From Steromphala cineraria (lineage: Eukaryota > Mollusca > Gastropoda > Trochida > Trochidae), in assembly GCA_916613615.1 (NCBI GenBank), contig OU744735.1, forward strand, positions 56,776,582 through 56,840,581: 64,000 nucleotides of DNA. The letters are read 5' to 3'. The translations under genes and the position numbers were made by a program. The notes beneath the pieces were generated by a model. It was not told the origin of the DNA. It saw nothing but the letters and a program-made list of their open reading frames with translations, and did no database searches. Positions 51,301 through 62,817 of this stretch are shown here, in pieces; the stretch's first letter is position 1; every line of letters begins with the position of its first letter.

Positions 51301-52516
51301 CATCTTCATCAGGTGATCATCTCACTACTCACCCGGTTAGTTGTAAAAAAAGAACAAATATCCAGAAAAAAAACATTGAAAGCCTTTTTGTGTGAACACT
51401 CTTTTCATTCGCGGTAGGAAAAGGGTTTGACGCAGCTGAACTGTCAATGAACGTTCGTAACAGAAGTTCATTCTTTAATTTAACAAATCATTTTCTTGCA
51501 ATTGGTAACATTTAGATTTGTATTAATGAAACCTTATATTGATCTTTATTGTGTTCTATTGTACCTTCAAAGTGACAGATTCGCCATTTTCAAACAATTG
51601 ATTTAAATTTGCAATTAGAAGTGATAAAATCCTCGATGCTTAGTAATTATGTACCATAACGATTTTGCTGGATTGTAGAAAAATGACGAAATGTTCAAAC
51701 ATCTGATCAGTTTCATACTGTTGTACATGTATAGGTGACCGAGACAGATTTCTACAGAGGAGTCACTATAGAAAGGAAAGGTTTCTCGTCCTGCCGTATT
51801 GGACTCTCACAAGGCGATTGTACTTCTACTATCCAGGAAACAAATCCTTTGAGACTGTGACTCTGAAATCGAAAGAACATTTTCTTGGAATGGCCGACAT
51901 TTCATCATCAGGGGTTCTTCTGTACAACAGGGCAAGACACCTCAAAATCTTTAGTTTGCACGAAAAAAACATCAACATTATCAAAACACATATCGTTATC
52001 ATCGACATGGCAAGTGGTGACATGTGCGTCTACCTGTTGGTAGGATTAGGAAGCAAGAGGCAAAAATTGAAAATTGTAGAAAATACGATTACAGATCGAC
52101 TGAGAGGGTGGAGTGTAAATGAACTTCCTTTTTCGATGAGTGATTGTTCCAAGTTAGAATATGATGCCCAGAATTCAGTTCTCTACCTTCTGTGTGGTTC
52201 AAATGTGCAGAGAATAGACTTACAGAGCGGGTCACACACCAACCTAATTGACGGGCTGTTGGCTGATAACATTGCTGTAGACGGGGGAAACGGGATTTTC
52301 TACTATAGTTTCCGGTTAACAGTCAAGTCTTTGAATATGACTGATTTATCACACATTAAAACCTACAAGCTTTGGTTTAACACATATGGCTTTGGTTTCT
52401 GTGAGGGATTATTCTTCATATCTAGCAGGGTTAGAGATGGATGGGTCTATGAATACGAGAAGAATCTTACACGTTTACGCCTTATCCACAAAAGATCAAA
52501 GATACTCATTGCTTAA
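48352..52516 (+). CDS. Secreted PAN-like plus beta-propeller-like protein, gene A
   Basis: Exons 48352-48570, 48833-48932 and 51735-52516 (GT-AG; phases 0 and 1) give 366 residues. Residues 1-23 are a signal peptide (FHLITAVSIYILHVHQVTC region). Residues 24-57 carry C-x3-C-x5-C-x11-C (CERICLKTAGC...), a PAN/apple-like pattern. Exon 2 adds two further Cys. Exon 3 (260 codons) resembles YWTD/NHL beta-propellers: SVLYLLCGSNVQRIDLQSG, LLADNIAVDGGNGIFYYS and DGWVYEYEKN follow the strand-turn rhythm of blades. Asn-x-Thr sites (NVT, NLT, NMT) fit secretion. Gene B at 57.6 kb has the same exon lengths apart from two codons in exon 1. Intron 2 (2.8 kb) holds a MITE and a dead transposase. The function is not known; the propeller assignment is by pattern only. 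Confidence 0.82.
49071..49405. mobile_element. Family C MITE part flanked by 54-bp direct repeats
   Basis: 49126-49347 matches the right-hand part of the MITE at 25227-25621 ('ttgaatcacgaggtgagcac' and 'cgctatcgctgaaagggca'). Immediately outside, 49071-49125 and 49351-49405 are near-identical ('gtcttatcataccattattc', 'agctaatattacgtatctc'), far longer than a normal target duplication. Confidence 0.8.
50220..50620 (+). pseudogene. Tc1-like transposase remnant, C-terminal
   Basis: The frame from 50381 reads NPDLNPIEHLWDIIGRCIRR and then LHQEWQQIPKHVI, the end of a Tc1-family DDE transposase including the third acidic catalytic position. Upstream, in other frames, HPLFIQDHF corresponds to the preceding block. 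Frameshifts lie near 50300-50400, and the N-terminal DNA-binding domain is absent. It sits in intron 2 of gene A, in the same orientation. Confidence 0.8.
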
Positions 52517-55367
52517 CGTGGATATTAGAGAGAAACTGTTCTCACTTCGTTTATATTTTCTTTCTTAACAATTTGTAACTATTCTCAGAGTGTCTTGTAC
52601 CAGCGATGCAGAATACGATTTCGTGCAACTGAAATTATATGTCCAATACTCATTGCTCAGAGTCATACCATATCTTTAAGATATTTAAATCTGAATACAA
52701 AATAAGTCAACAATACAACAGTTTTAACATCACAAGGTTAAAGATTATAACATTTACATATATACACCAGGTTTTTTTTAGCATGTAATTCTAGATGAAG
52801 GCTAAAGCGAGTTCACAGCCATGTGCAATCACGTATTAATGTAAGTATTAACCATAGTAAATTAAGCAGTAATATTTGCAATTTGTGTAGAACATTATTG
52901 CATTATATATTCGTTGTTATATCTAGTTGTTTGGTGTATTCGACATTAACTATCAACTTCTTTACCGCATCGTATGTGCACAATGAACAGAGAGAGGAGG
53001 AAGCAGAGCATTAGAGCAACATATCAGAGAGAAAATCAGAAAGACACTTAATACACGTTTTTCACAGTCAAAGGACTTGAGAAATTGTTAACAACTTTTA
53101 GGTTATTCAAAAGTTTACTAGAAATTAAAAATAAAACACAGTTTGTCCGTACACAATTAAATATTGAAACATGATGTAAGCTCGCCTTCATATTGGTTGA
53201 ACTAATCAAATTTACAGTCAACAAGTTGGTTAACAAATGGCATTGCAGTTCTAACGTTGACATCTATTGGAATTTATTCGACCAGGATTCCGAAAAAGTA
53301 AACTAATTTGTACTATTGCGTGAAGGAGTGAATGTTACTTTCGAGTCTAATTTGATTAGATAAGGACTAGAGTCCCGCACCTTTTGTGTCTTATGCAAAC
53401 ATCACCTGAAGTGGGGACCGGTTTGCTTGCGGTATTTTTGTCGTCGCTTGTAAATGTTAATTCTCGATGTTTTCATTTCTGGATTATTCTCGTTATTTTA
53501 TGTTTTTGCAAGAGTGTACATTCACATTTTAAGGTAAATGAAGTCCTTCACATTGAATATCCATGCATCCCTCCTTGTCGCATTTGTAGTTACTTAATCA
53601 TGGATCGTGGATAAGTTTTCACTGATGTTAGTGCGATCGAGTGGGGTCAAAAAAACTTCTAATGGCTTCAGGTGGAGGGATATCTCTGTAGCCGAACAGG
53701 TAGAGTTTCTGGTTGGACTTCAAGATATTGGAGTTTCGGTTCTGCTTCATAAGCATGGTTAATATGGCTTTATTTACTACAATATATGTTATACCATTCA
53801 GAGGTGCGGTATATGGGGAGATATCAGCCTCGAGCGTGGTGTTATTTCAATGTTTAAAATGTAATAAAGTCCCCCATAAACAGGGACAAATAAACTGTGA
53901 CTTATTACTTTAAAATGATTAATCGAATGTGAGAAATCGAAAGGGTGAAAATTAAAATCTTAAGCTACAAAGCTTGCCATAAAACAAAGCGTATTTCCAT
54001 GTTAGAATTAATAATGAAAAACCTTAATTTCATATTCTTGTACCTTTTCATTGTATCGACGAAAAACTTCCAGCGACTTTTTTTGTATCTTGTGCAATAA
54101 AAAGTTCGAAAATAGAACAGTCGGCAAAGCCAATGTTGATTTTTTTACGATGGCTGACTACAACCAAACAAACACAGGATTAAATGTAAAGATAACAAGT
54201 CAGTCAGTCAAAATATAACCTGTTTGTTTATTCCTATCAGTCGAGAACCTGCTTCTGACACTACATTACAGAACGGGACTTGAGGCGGCATGGACCAAAC
54301 TGAAAAGTCAGGTCTATATGTCTACACATTTATTCCTTCTATATTCGCAATGCACATTCATAGTTACATAATATTGTCAGGTCGGTACATCGACAGTTAT
54401 CGAGTGAGCAACTGCTCTTGTCAGTAAAAACGGTCATGCGCAAAGCCCCTGCAGTGGAAATTACGACTTATTACATGTTTAGATAGTTAATAAAACTGCC
54501 TTGTTTATCCCGAACCGGAAACAGGAGGAGCTTCGAGTGCACACACGCACTCGAACCTACGATCTCGCTCATTATGACTGGCGAGATGAAAAAAGATCTA
54601 TGAGCCGCATTAAAGTGTAGCTGACAATTAAAGAGGAAGTGACTATTTGTGTCGGTCAAGCTCGCAAATCGCACGAGAAGATATCGAAGCCTTCGTCTTC
54701 TGTGAGCCTTGTTGAAATAGTTAATCAAATGATTTCTCTTAACGTTGTTATATCTTGTCACAAAGGCATTTATATCATAATTCTTATCACCAATTTTGCA
54801 ACAGTTGCAAGAATGTTTCCGAGCTCGACAAAAACTTTATGTGAAGATTTAGGTCATATTCTAAGTAAAGCAGCGACTATTTCCCGATTATTATGACTAA
54901 TATTACCAACCTACCACGAATGAAATTGGATTGTTTAAATCATATTAGGAAATGAACAGTCTAATTTTATCCATATATTTCAAAACTCAACATAGAATAT
55001 AACTGTTTCATCATTCAAAAAAATAATTTGTATTCTGTCCACACAAATATGAAATACACGATTTTCATTTGGTAATTGCAAGACGTAGGTGAAAGTGATT
55101 AACAAAACATCATCGAGACATAAATTTCATTATAATTTTGGTTTTAATGTTATTGCATGCAGCCGTTTAAATTTGAAAAGAACACTTGAGCACCTAACAG
55201 TTCAATGCCAACACCATAAAAGGTCAACCAGATGTCTTAACATCCGCATATAATTTCGGTTCAGATAACCCAATCGGCGATAGATCGTCAGCGATAGAAG
55301 CCAATCAGCGTAGAATATGATCCCCTCTCGACGATCCTTGCGACGGAAATTTACTGGGACTGAGAGA
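52517..55367. other. Intergenic DNA between the tandem genes, no gene recognised
   Basis: Short frames (53384, 53713, 54471, 54639) show no family resemblance and no splice pairing. Weak tRNA-like stretches near 53690 and 54560 are discussed under rejected items. No clear poly(A) signal for gene A was pinned down. Confidence 0.45.
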
Positions 55368-55377
55368 GGGGAACGCC

Positions 55378-55806
55378 ATGGGGCGCCGCTGGTAGATACC
55401 CCTCACTGTGCTAATAGAGACAGGTGAACTCACCATCCATTTAATGTTTTCGTTTAATGCAATTCCAATAAAAGATGATAATAAACATCACATATTATGT
55501 TAGGCGCAGTTCTTATGATCCCTACATCACCACTCTTAAAGTTATTTTCACGCCCGTTTATTCTGTAAAAGACGATAAAAAATTTAGTCGGACGGTTCAA
55601 TTTACCTGTACAAAGTTACCTCCCTTTGTCCAATGGGGTCCAAGGGAGATAACTATGGGGGTCTTTACTACCTCAATCAATAGAGAGTTATGGAAGCGAG
55701 GTAACTTTTGTATACTTCCGGGAAAGGAAAATAATCCAGCTAAAATGAATGATGGGTTCCCCTGTCTATTAAAGTCTAGGTAGGGGTATCTGCCAGCGGG
55801 CCCCAT
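55378..55806. mobile_element. 429-bp MITE with 'atggggcgccgctgg' ends
   Basis: The left end 'atggggcgccgctggtagat' and the complement of the right end 'ctgccagcgggccccat' pair. The flank 'ggggaacgc' is repeated at 55368-55376 and 55807-55815. The 102-codon frame inside crosses a palindrome and is not a gene. Confidence 0.8.
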
Positions 55807-56385
55807 GGGGAACGCTATGAAAATTTACTGGAATGGGAGAAGGAGATGCAGTGGAATGTTACCGGCTTACAGAACCAATTGGAGGTGCTTAAAGCATCGT
55901 CAATGAATGGTTTTAGGTAAGTAGCTAAGTCGTGCAGGAGCCGTGGAATCTGTTATTTGTCGGCAAGGGTCTTACTGGAAGCGAAAGGATACCTTCGAAC
56001 AAACCATAATAATGATCCATCCTCTCTCTCACGGCCTGAGGATGTGCGGTTCATCACGTCATTGGTTTGTGCATGTTTTCTTGCTAAACGACATATGTTA
56101 TCTAGTGTAATGACGTCCACTTCTTCTTGAAATGTCGTTCAAAAATAGACCTGCGCCGACAGGACCAATAATCTGCCGCTTGGCAGCCTCTGACATTCTA
56201 GCCCCCCGGCCTTCTGGGTTTCTATGGTTAAAACGTATCATAACGTGACTGTATCAACGTTTTATAATAGAATATGATCACATGTCCACACTGCAATTTC
56301 GTAAATCCTGGAGAGCAAAGTGCACGTACGTTTGAAGGAATAATATCCCTAAAATACATGATAAAATCAAACCTACTACATAGCA

Positions 56386-56750
56386 TTAAAGGGGCAGTAG
56401 CACGTTTTCAGGGGGAATATAAGGTGATGTCAGGAAAATGAAAATTAATGGTTCCAATTGAAAGACAATGTATTTAAACTAAATAGAGCAGTAATTATTC
56501 AAATATATAACGTAAAATTTAGCCATGCCATACCTTTTTCTTACACAAAATGAATTGAAGGTGTTCACACAAAATGGCCGCCAATGAATTGTATGTGAAT
56601 CTTCCTACTTTGTCCTCGGACTATGGATGATTGGCTTGTGTAATGAGATTTTTGACACTGTCAAAATAATATATTTAGCATTAACTTAAAATTATCAGTA
56701 AAAATTTGAAAATCTAAAATTATCAAAAAACGTGCTACTGCCCCTCTAAA
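56386..56750 (-). mobile_element. Family A MITE, copy 3
   Basis: The ends 'ttaaaggggcagtagcacgt' and 'acgtgctactgcccctctaa' are inverses. The interior 'aaaatggccgccaatgaatt' is in the opposite orientation to copy 2 at 43753. Confidence 0.9.
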
Positions 56751-57599
56751 CAACATCAACGAGGGTTTGGTATGTGCCAAAACAAGTAATCTTTTATTTG
56801 GATTGTTGCAACACTTTTATAAAATTAACAATCCTGAATCTTATTCCAACTAATCGATTGTATGGACACGATAATATTGATAACACCTTTGATGAAACTA
56901 CTCCATGATACCTCGTATTATCAGAAAGCAGCGATCCAAAAGAGCATTAATCTGCTGGGATCATCTTATCGCGATGGAGCCTCACTATCACCACTTTGAG
57001 ACCCGTGGGACAATATTGTGTAATCTGCATGGGAATCCAAGGCCCACTTGTAGCAGTTATTTGATACCATCCAGGTGAACTATGAAGAGGTGTGATAACA
57101 ATACTGGTGTTCAGTGTCCAACTGCGGACTTTTTACTTGGATTTTAGTTTGGAGATGCGATCAAGGAAAATAACGAGAATTCAAGAACAGTTTCATAAAA
57201 TCGAAATATTATAGAACGTTTTTGATGTCTATTTTATCGTAGATTACAAAAACTTAAAAAGGGTAGTTCTTGACCAGTTGTGGACAGTGACTTGAAATTG
57301 GTATTTGACCTCAGTGGATATCAAGGGTATTGTTAAATGAGCAAATGACAATAACATCACCACAACTTGCGGTGTGACATCAGTGGTTTTCCATTCCCTG
57401 TAACGGATATGACGTCAGATGTTCCCCGTTGCTTAATGAGTAAGAGGTATTTGGAAACTTCTTCTAAAAGCGTATTGTGACTTCAGTGGATGCCAGTAAC
57501 TCATAGAGGGTACATAAACACACAAAGGAATATTTTGAAGTCTAATTTGTCTAATAATATTTCCTGTCAAGAACTGCAAGCAAATCAGAATAATCAAAA

Positions 57600-60500
57600 A
57601 TGAATGGAGGGAGTTTTTATCTAACTACTGTTGTAACTATTTACATTATTTACGTGCATCAAGTCATGTGTGTATCCAGACCTTTGGGACCCAAACTGTG
57701 TGAGAGGATATGTTTGAAAACAGCCGGATGTTGGAACTACATCCTCTTGACCCACGACCTCCATTGTGACGTCACTGGAGCTAGGGAGAAGGGCAAACAC
57801 TTCTTTTATGCTAATGTTACAAGGGTAATTAAAAATATGTCTCCGATAGAATCAATCATTTCGAAAAGAATTATCATGTCTATTTTTTGTGAATTAGGCA
57901 GTCGAATGTTTAACATTAATATATTTTAGATTTTATAGAAAGAACATTTTCTTTATAAACTTCTCTTTTACGAACACACGACCATTTAGTTTATAATATG
58001 CCATATCATCATCAACAATTACATAGTTTCATCTGAATTCAAAGATTATTTCTTTTCAGGAAACCAGGAAGCTGAACCCTACGTGTGATTCAGGATTGCG
58101 AATTATCCTGACGAAGCGAGGACAACTCAAGTGTGAGTTCACCCGAGGTCAACTCCATGGTAAATGTTCTACCAATCTTATCAAGGAATGTTCATTTCAT
58201 TTATGTAATGATATGACTATGGGAAGTGAAATAAAATAAAATGATACATAATGCAATGATCTATTCATGATTGAAAATACTCAGGTTTCCTAATTGAAAA
58301 ACACCCATTGCAAATAGACATAAACCAATTTTTATAATTACAAAATTTACTTAATTAATAAAATGTCACCGTGCTTGATTCATTTCTGTTATGAAATTGA
58401 AGTTTTGAGTAAAAATAGCCAAAAATATTATTTCAGTATCAGGTTCAAATTTATAATTCCCCTTGATATGTAGTGTAAAACTTCTCTGGTTATCCTTTGA
58501 TCCTCAAATATTGAATATGAAGTACAATATACATTTAATGAAAAAGGATATACCAAAGAACATTCGTCAGGTTAAAGGGGCAGCAGCATATATTTATGGG
58601 AGGGGGTGATGTCAGGAACATTTTTAAAAAATTGTCTCAATTGAAAGACAATGTATTTAAACTTATTGAAGCAGAAATAAATCAATTATCTAAGGTATAG
58701 GTTAGACATGAGATTCCTTAACTTACACAAAATCATTTAAAGGTGTTCATACAAAAATGACTGCCAATGGACTTTATGGTAATCGTTATCATTTGTTCTC
58801 TCTGACTATGGATTATTGTTTTGTGTGACGAGATTCTTAAACTATTAAGATTGTATATTTAGTATCCATGTATAATAATTAGTGAAAAGATGAAAATATG
58901 AAATTTTCAACATACGTGTTACTTAGGAGATTAACCTACTGTGTTTGTTTTTTATAGTGGTCGAACGTAGATTCGATATTATTCGGAGCTGAACATGTTA
59001 TTGGTTTGTGTAACGAGATTTCTGAAACTATTATAATTTTATATTTAGTATCAATGTATAATAATTAGTGAAAAATTGAAAATATGAAATTGTCAACCAA
59101 CATGATACTTAGGAGATTAACCTACTGTGTTTTTTATCATAGTGGTCGAACGTAGATTCGATATAATTCGGAGCTGAACATGTTAGCGTGAGGTTTTGAT
59201 CGTAACATCAACAGTATCGAATCTACGTTCGCCCACGAAAATTAAAAAACACAGTAAGTTTTATATTCATTCTACCAGCTTTTTAGCGTTTTTAATGTCA
59301 TTTCTGTTCTACCGCGGCACGTCAGTTGTGCTTCGGTCAATAAAAATCGTGTGTGAATAAAATTCGAGTATATTTATAATCCAATAAGGATTTGAAATGC
59401 CACGGTAGAATGCCCCTTTAAGAGACGTTTTTCTCAGCATTTGTAAATTGTACCTCAAGTTCAGCGTTGTTCTGCACGCTTAGTCTTTGTACTCTTGTGG
59501 TTTAAGTTTCGTAAATTGTCCCAGGTGAGGGTTAAAAACGGTTATTCTATACAATAATTCATATGAGAGACATTTACCGTTTAAAGGTACCTTCAATAAA
59601 CTGTGGATTGTGTTGACTCACCAAAATAAGTTGAAGAAGAACTGAACAAATATGTAATAGATATACCCACACTTCCAGAGGCGAATCGCTCAATATACCT
59701 CCTGTTTGAATCGTGAGTCTCCGAGGCGTAGCGTATATTGAGTGATGCACCGAAGGATGTGGGTATATCTGACTTATACCCCACTCCGGTCGAGTTATAT
59801 TTATTTTAAAAAAGCTATCCACCCTTCTCTATGTATATATGTCTTGACCTAACTAGATCAAAAGAATATTAACAATACTCTTCTTATTACGTTTATTAAT
59901 GCATTTTAAAATTTGGTACAAACTAGTACCTATACATAGGCTTATATAGGAAGATACAACAATCTAAACATGACACAACAAAAAGTACCTCTTCCTGCAT
60001 CAAGCCTAAGAGGCGATGCGTCGCAACATTCAGGCCCCTGGTTCGGTTCCCGCTTTGGAGGTTAACATACCTCGAGGATTCAGAATTTTACAACTCCGTT
60101 CATTTGCAAAAGTTGAAGATCTCTTCACCTGACCTTATGTCGAGGTGCAATAAAAAGTATTAGAAAAGTTGAGGTGTATCGGTCTATATACCTACAGTTA
60201 GGACCAAAAAAACCATAGCAACGAGACCGGAAGTGGGGTAGAACAAACATAATAATAAATAATGTGCATACTTATATTGCGCCTTTTCCACGTCCTAAGA
60301 CATGCTCAAAGCGCTACACTATTACCCCGAAACATACATCTGAAAGCCTTTTTGTGTGAACACCTTTTTCATTTAGGATAGAAAAAGAGTATGACACAGC
60401 TGAACTGTCAATGAACGTTCCAAATAGTACTTCATTCTTTAATAAAACAAACATTTTCTTGACATTGGTAACATTTCTATAAGTATAAATGAAATCTTGT

Positions 60501-61461
60501 TATTCTTCGAAATTGTGTTCTACTGTACCTTCAAAGTGACAGGATCGCCATTTTCAAACAATTGATATACAATTTGAAGCGATAGTTTCGATGCTTAGTA
60601 TTTTTGTAACAAAACGATTTCTTGATTGTAGAAAAAAATAAATTTGTTATAGCTGGTCTGTTTTCATACTGTTGTATAGGTGACCGAGACATAATTCTAC
60701 AGAGGAGTCACTATAGAAAGGAAAGGTTACTCTTCCTGCCGTATCGGACTCCCACAAGGCGATTGTACTTCTACTATCCAGGAAACAAGACGACTAAAGT
60801 TGAAACTCTCAAGTTTGAAGAACAATTTCTTGGAATGGCTGACATTTCAACATCCGAGGTTCTTCTGTACAACAGGGCCAGACACCTCATGATATTTAAT
60901 TTGCAGGAGAAGCACATCAACATTATTAAAAAACATATTCTTATCATCGACATGGCAACTGGTAACATGTGCGTCTACATGTTGGTAGGATTGGGCAACA
61001 ACACGCAACAATTGAAAGTTGTAGAAAGTACCATTAAAGATCGACTGAGATCATGGAGCATAAAAGAACTTCCTAGTCCGAAGGCTGATTGTTCCAAGTT
61101 AGAATATGATGACCAGAATTCAGTCCTCTACCTTCTGTGTGGTTCGAATGTGCAGAGAATAGACTTACAGAGCGGGTTACACACCAACCTGACTGACGGG
61201 CTGTTGGCTGATAACATCGCTGTAGACGGGAGGAATGGGATTTTGTACTATAGTTTCAAGTCGACAGTCATGTCTTTAAATATGACTGATTTATTACACA
61301 TAAGTAGCTATTTCCTTTGGTTTGACACTTACGGACTTAGTTTCTGTGAGGGATTATTCTTCATGTCTAGCCAAAGCTCAGATGGGTGGGTGTATGAATA
61401 TGGCAAGGGTCTTAAACCTATATGCTTTATCCTCAATAGATCAAAGATACTGATTGCTTAA
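57600..61461 (+). CDS. Secreted PAN-like plus beta-propeller-like protein, gene B
   Basis: Exons 57600-57824, 58060-58159 and 60680-61461 give 368 residues, with the same phases as gene A. The signal peptide differs (FYLTTVVTIYIIYVHQVMC) while the Cys motif CERICLKTAGCWNYI is identical. Exon 1 is two codons longer before NVTR. Exon 3 has exactly the length of gene A (782 bp) with many substitutions but no stop or frameshift: LQSGLHTNLTDGLLADNIAV and GLFFMSSQSSDGWVYEYGK. Residue changes are dispersed and include the loop before CSKLEYD (SPKAD for SFSMSD). The open frame in both copies argues that both are functional. Expression and target are unknown. Confidence 0.82.
58572..59256. mobile_element. 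Degenerate family A MITE with nested, partly duplicated small MITE
   Basis: Family A sequence starts 'ttaaaggggcagcagcat' and runs to about 58930. 'ggagattaacctactgtg' then occurs twice (58928 and 59112), each followed by 'gtggtcgaacgtagattcga'. The second copy is complete: ends 'ctgtgttttttatcatagtg' and a complement finishing 'aaaaaacacag' at about 59253, apparently with TA on each side. The first is a truncated half. Confidence 0.65.
59640..59870. repeat. Dispersed repeat with internal hairpin, inverse of 24995-25195
   Basis: 'cctcctgtttgaatcgtgag', 'gcaccgaaggatgtgggtat' and 'tctctatgtatatatg' match the complement of 24995-25195. It lies in intron 2 of gene B; the overlapping frames are not genes. 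Confidence 0.65.
60265..60335. repeat. Short conserved repeat 'gcgcctttt...tcaaagcgct'
   Basis: 'acttatattgcgccttttcc' and 'acatgctcaaagcgctacac' resemble a motif often seen in SINE tails of invertebrates. There is only one copy in the window; assignment is weak. Confidence 0.3.
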
Positions 61462-61658
61462 CATTGTGTGAAGAGAAAATATTCTCACAACGTTGATCTT
61501 TTCTTTCGGCATCATTTGTACCCGTTCGAAGAATCTTGAACCGACTATAGAAGATCAATTGCAACTGAATAACCAAGGCTCAGAGTACAAATATACACGA
61601 GACATGTTATTTTAGAAAGCACAGCAATGTGCAATCACCTGATTATTTCAGATTCAAC

Positions 61659-61664
61659 AATAAA
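61659..61664 (+). terminator. Polyadenylation signal of gene B
   Basis: AATAAA lies about 200 bp after the stop codon and is the first canonical signal downstream. Confidence 0.55.
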
Positions 61665-61709
61665 TAAATGAATGTCCTGATGACACCACAATTACAAGAT
61701 AATGTCAAG

Positions 61710-61836
61710 CAATCTTCTGGGATAGAATGGGAGATGCCTGATAGGAGGCAAAGTTAGGTGTGCAATCAGCGACGCTTGATCATAATTTTGGCTACTGAAT
61801 CATGGCAAAGGCATTGTGATATGAAACACCCTATCT
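61710..61836. mobile_element. Family B MITE fragment
   Basis: 'gggatagaatgggagatgcc' to 'aaaggcattgtgatatgaaa' matches the interior of copy 4 (40650-40780). Both ends are missing. Confidence 0.75.
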
Positions 61837-61839
61837 ACC

Positions 61840-62660
61840 ATCTATCCTCTGCGGCAATTCTGGCTCAACTCATCAAAAGAATAACGAACTTTTAAAATCC
61901 GTCAATAATTGCAGTTTCCTTCAAGAGTTTCTGATTTTTCTGAACACACTAATCTTTAACCTCCTTAGAAGCCTTGCTAATCTGCTGTTCTATATTCAAA
62001 TTTTGTCTGTAATCCTGCAAATGTACATGCATATCTAATCTGTTTTCATTGTTCTGTGAATGTCATCTTCATTTAATGAATGTTTATGTTTTGGATGTTG
62101 TCGAGAGCGGCATCCTTAAGCAAAGATTTTCTTGTTTGCCAATCCCGTCAGTTCTTCTGAATAAATATGTTTAAACCAACTTGAAAATATTTAGACATAT
62201 CACAAGAAATTCCTGCACGGTTACAATTATTCCACCTATTAAGAAAGTAAATAGTAATTTAGATGAACGTGTTTTACACATACTGTCAAAGCCGAAGAAT
62301 TAAATATTTTTGTTAAGAATACCTCACATCTAAAAGATGATAGCAAAGCTTCAGTACAATGTGGTATTCATACTGTGCCCAGCCTTGATTACATCACCAT
62401 AATTAAGAGGGAAATATTATGTTAACATCCCTTCCTTGGAGAGCAACCATTTTGAATGTCTTGTATTGGAATATGGACCATGGTGAATTGTGTTTTGTCC
62501 AGAGTTTACAAACCATGTGTTTCTACCGCCAGAAGTACGTCGCTTCATCAGCTTATTTTTTTACCTCTCTTTCACCAAGAGTTCCAAGGGCGATAACTCG
62601 CCTGATAACATAAAATCTTCATACAGCATATATAAAAAATAGTTCAATCTGGAACATAAC
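61840..62660 (-). other. Possible 3' LTR region of the BEL/Pao element
   Basis: On the minus strand this follows the G12 tract, where a 3' LTR would be expected. I cannot mark LTR ends without the second LTR, which would lie outside the window. The 64-codon frame at 62419 has no resemblance to known proteins. Confidence 0.3.
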
Positions 62661-62662
62661 CA

Positions 62663-62674
62663 CCCCCCCCCCCC
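62663..62674 (-). other. Polypurine tract candidate (G12 on the minus strand)
   Basis: Twelve C on the plus strand, about 145 bp downstream of the pol stop on the minus strand, are placed as a plus-strand primer site of an LTR retrotransposon would be. The run could also be a simple repeat. Confidence 0.4.
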
Positions 62675-62817
62675 TGACAGAGTCAATATTAACAGTCCAA
62701 AATTCTCTTTCATAGCACTAGTTAAACGTTGTAAGTCCAAGCAGGATTCTACAATCAGATTATGAATATAACAGTTCTTGACACATTCTCTTGAATCAAC
62801 ATGCATTACATAAATAA

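Noticed and set aside
53684..53757. tRNA-like stretch (A-box-like 'tagccgaacagg')
   Set aside because: The B box is poor and no cloverleaf could be drawn; at best a decayed SINE head.
54528..54612. Minus-strand tRNA-like stretch with 'ggttcgagt'
   Set aside because: Only a B-box-like word is convincing; no A box at proper distance and no acceptor stem.
55475..55806. 102- and 69-codon frames
   Set aside because: Inside a MITE and across its palindrome; no homology to known families and no splice context.
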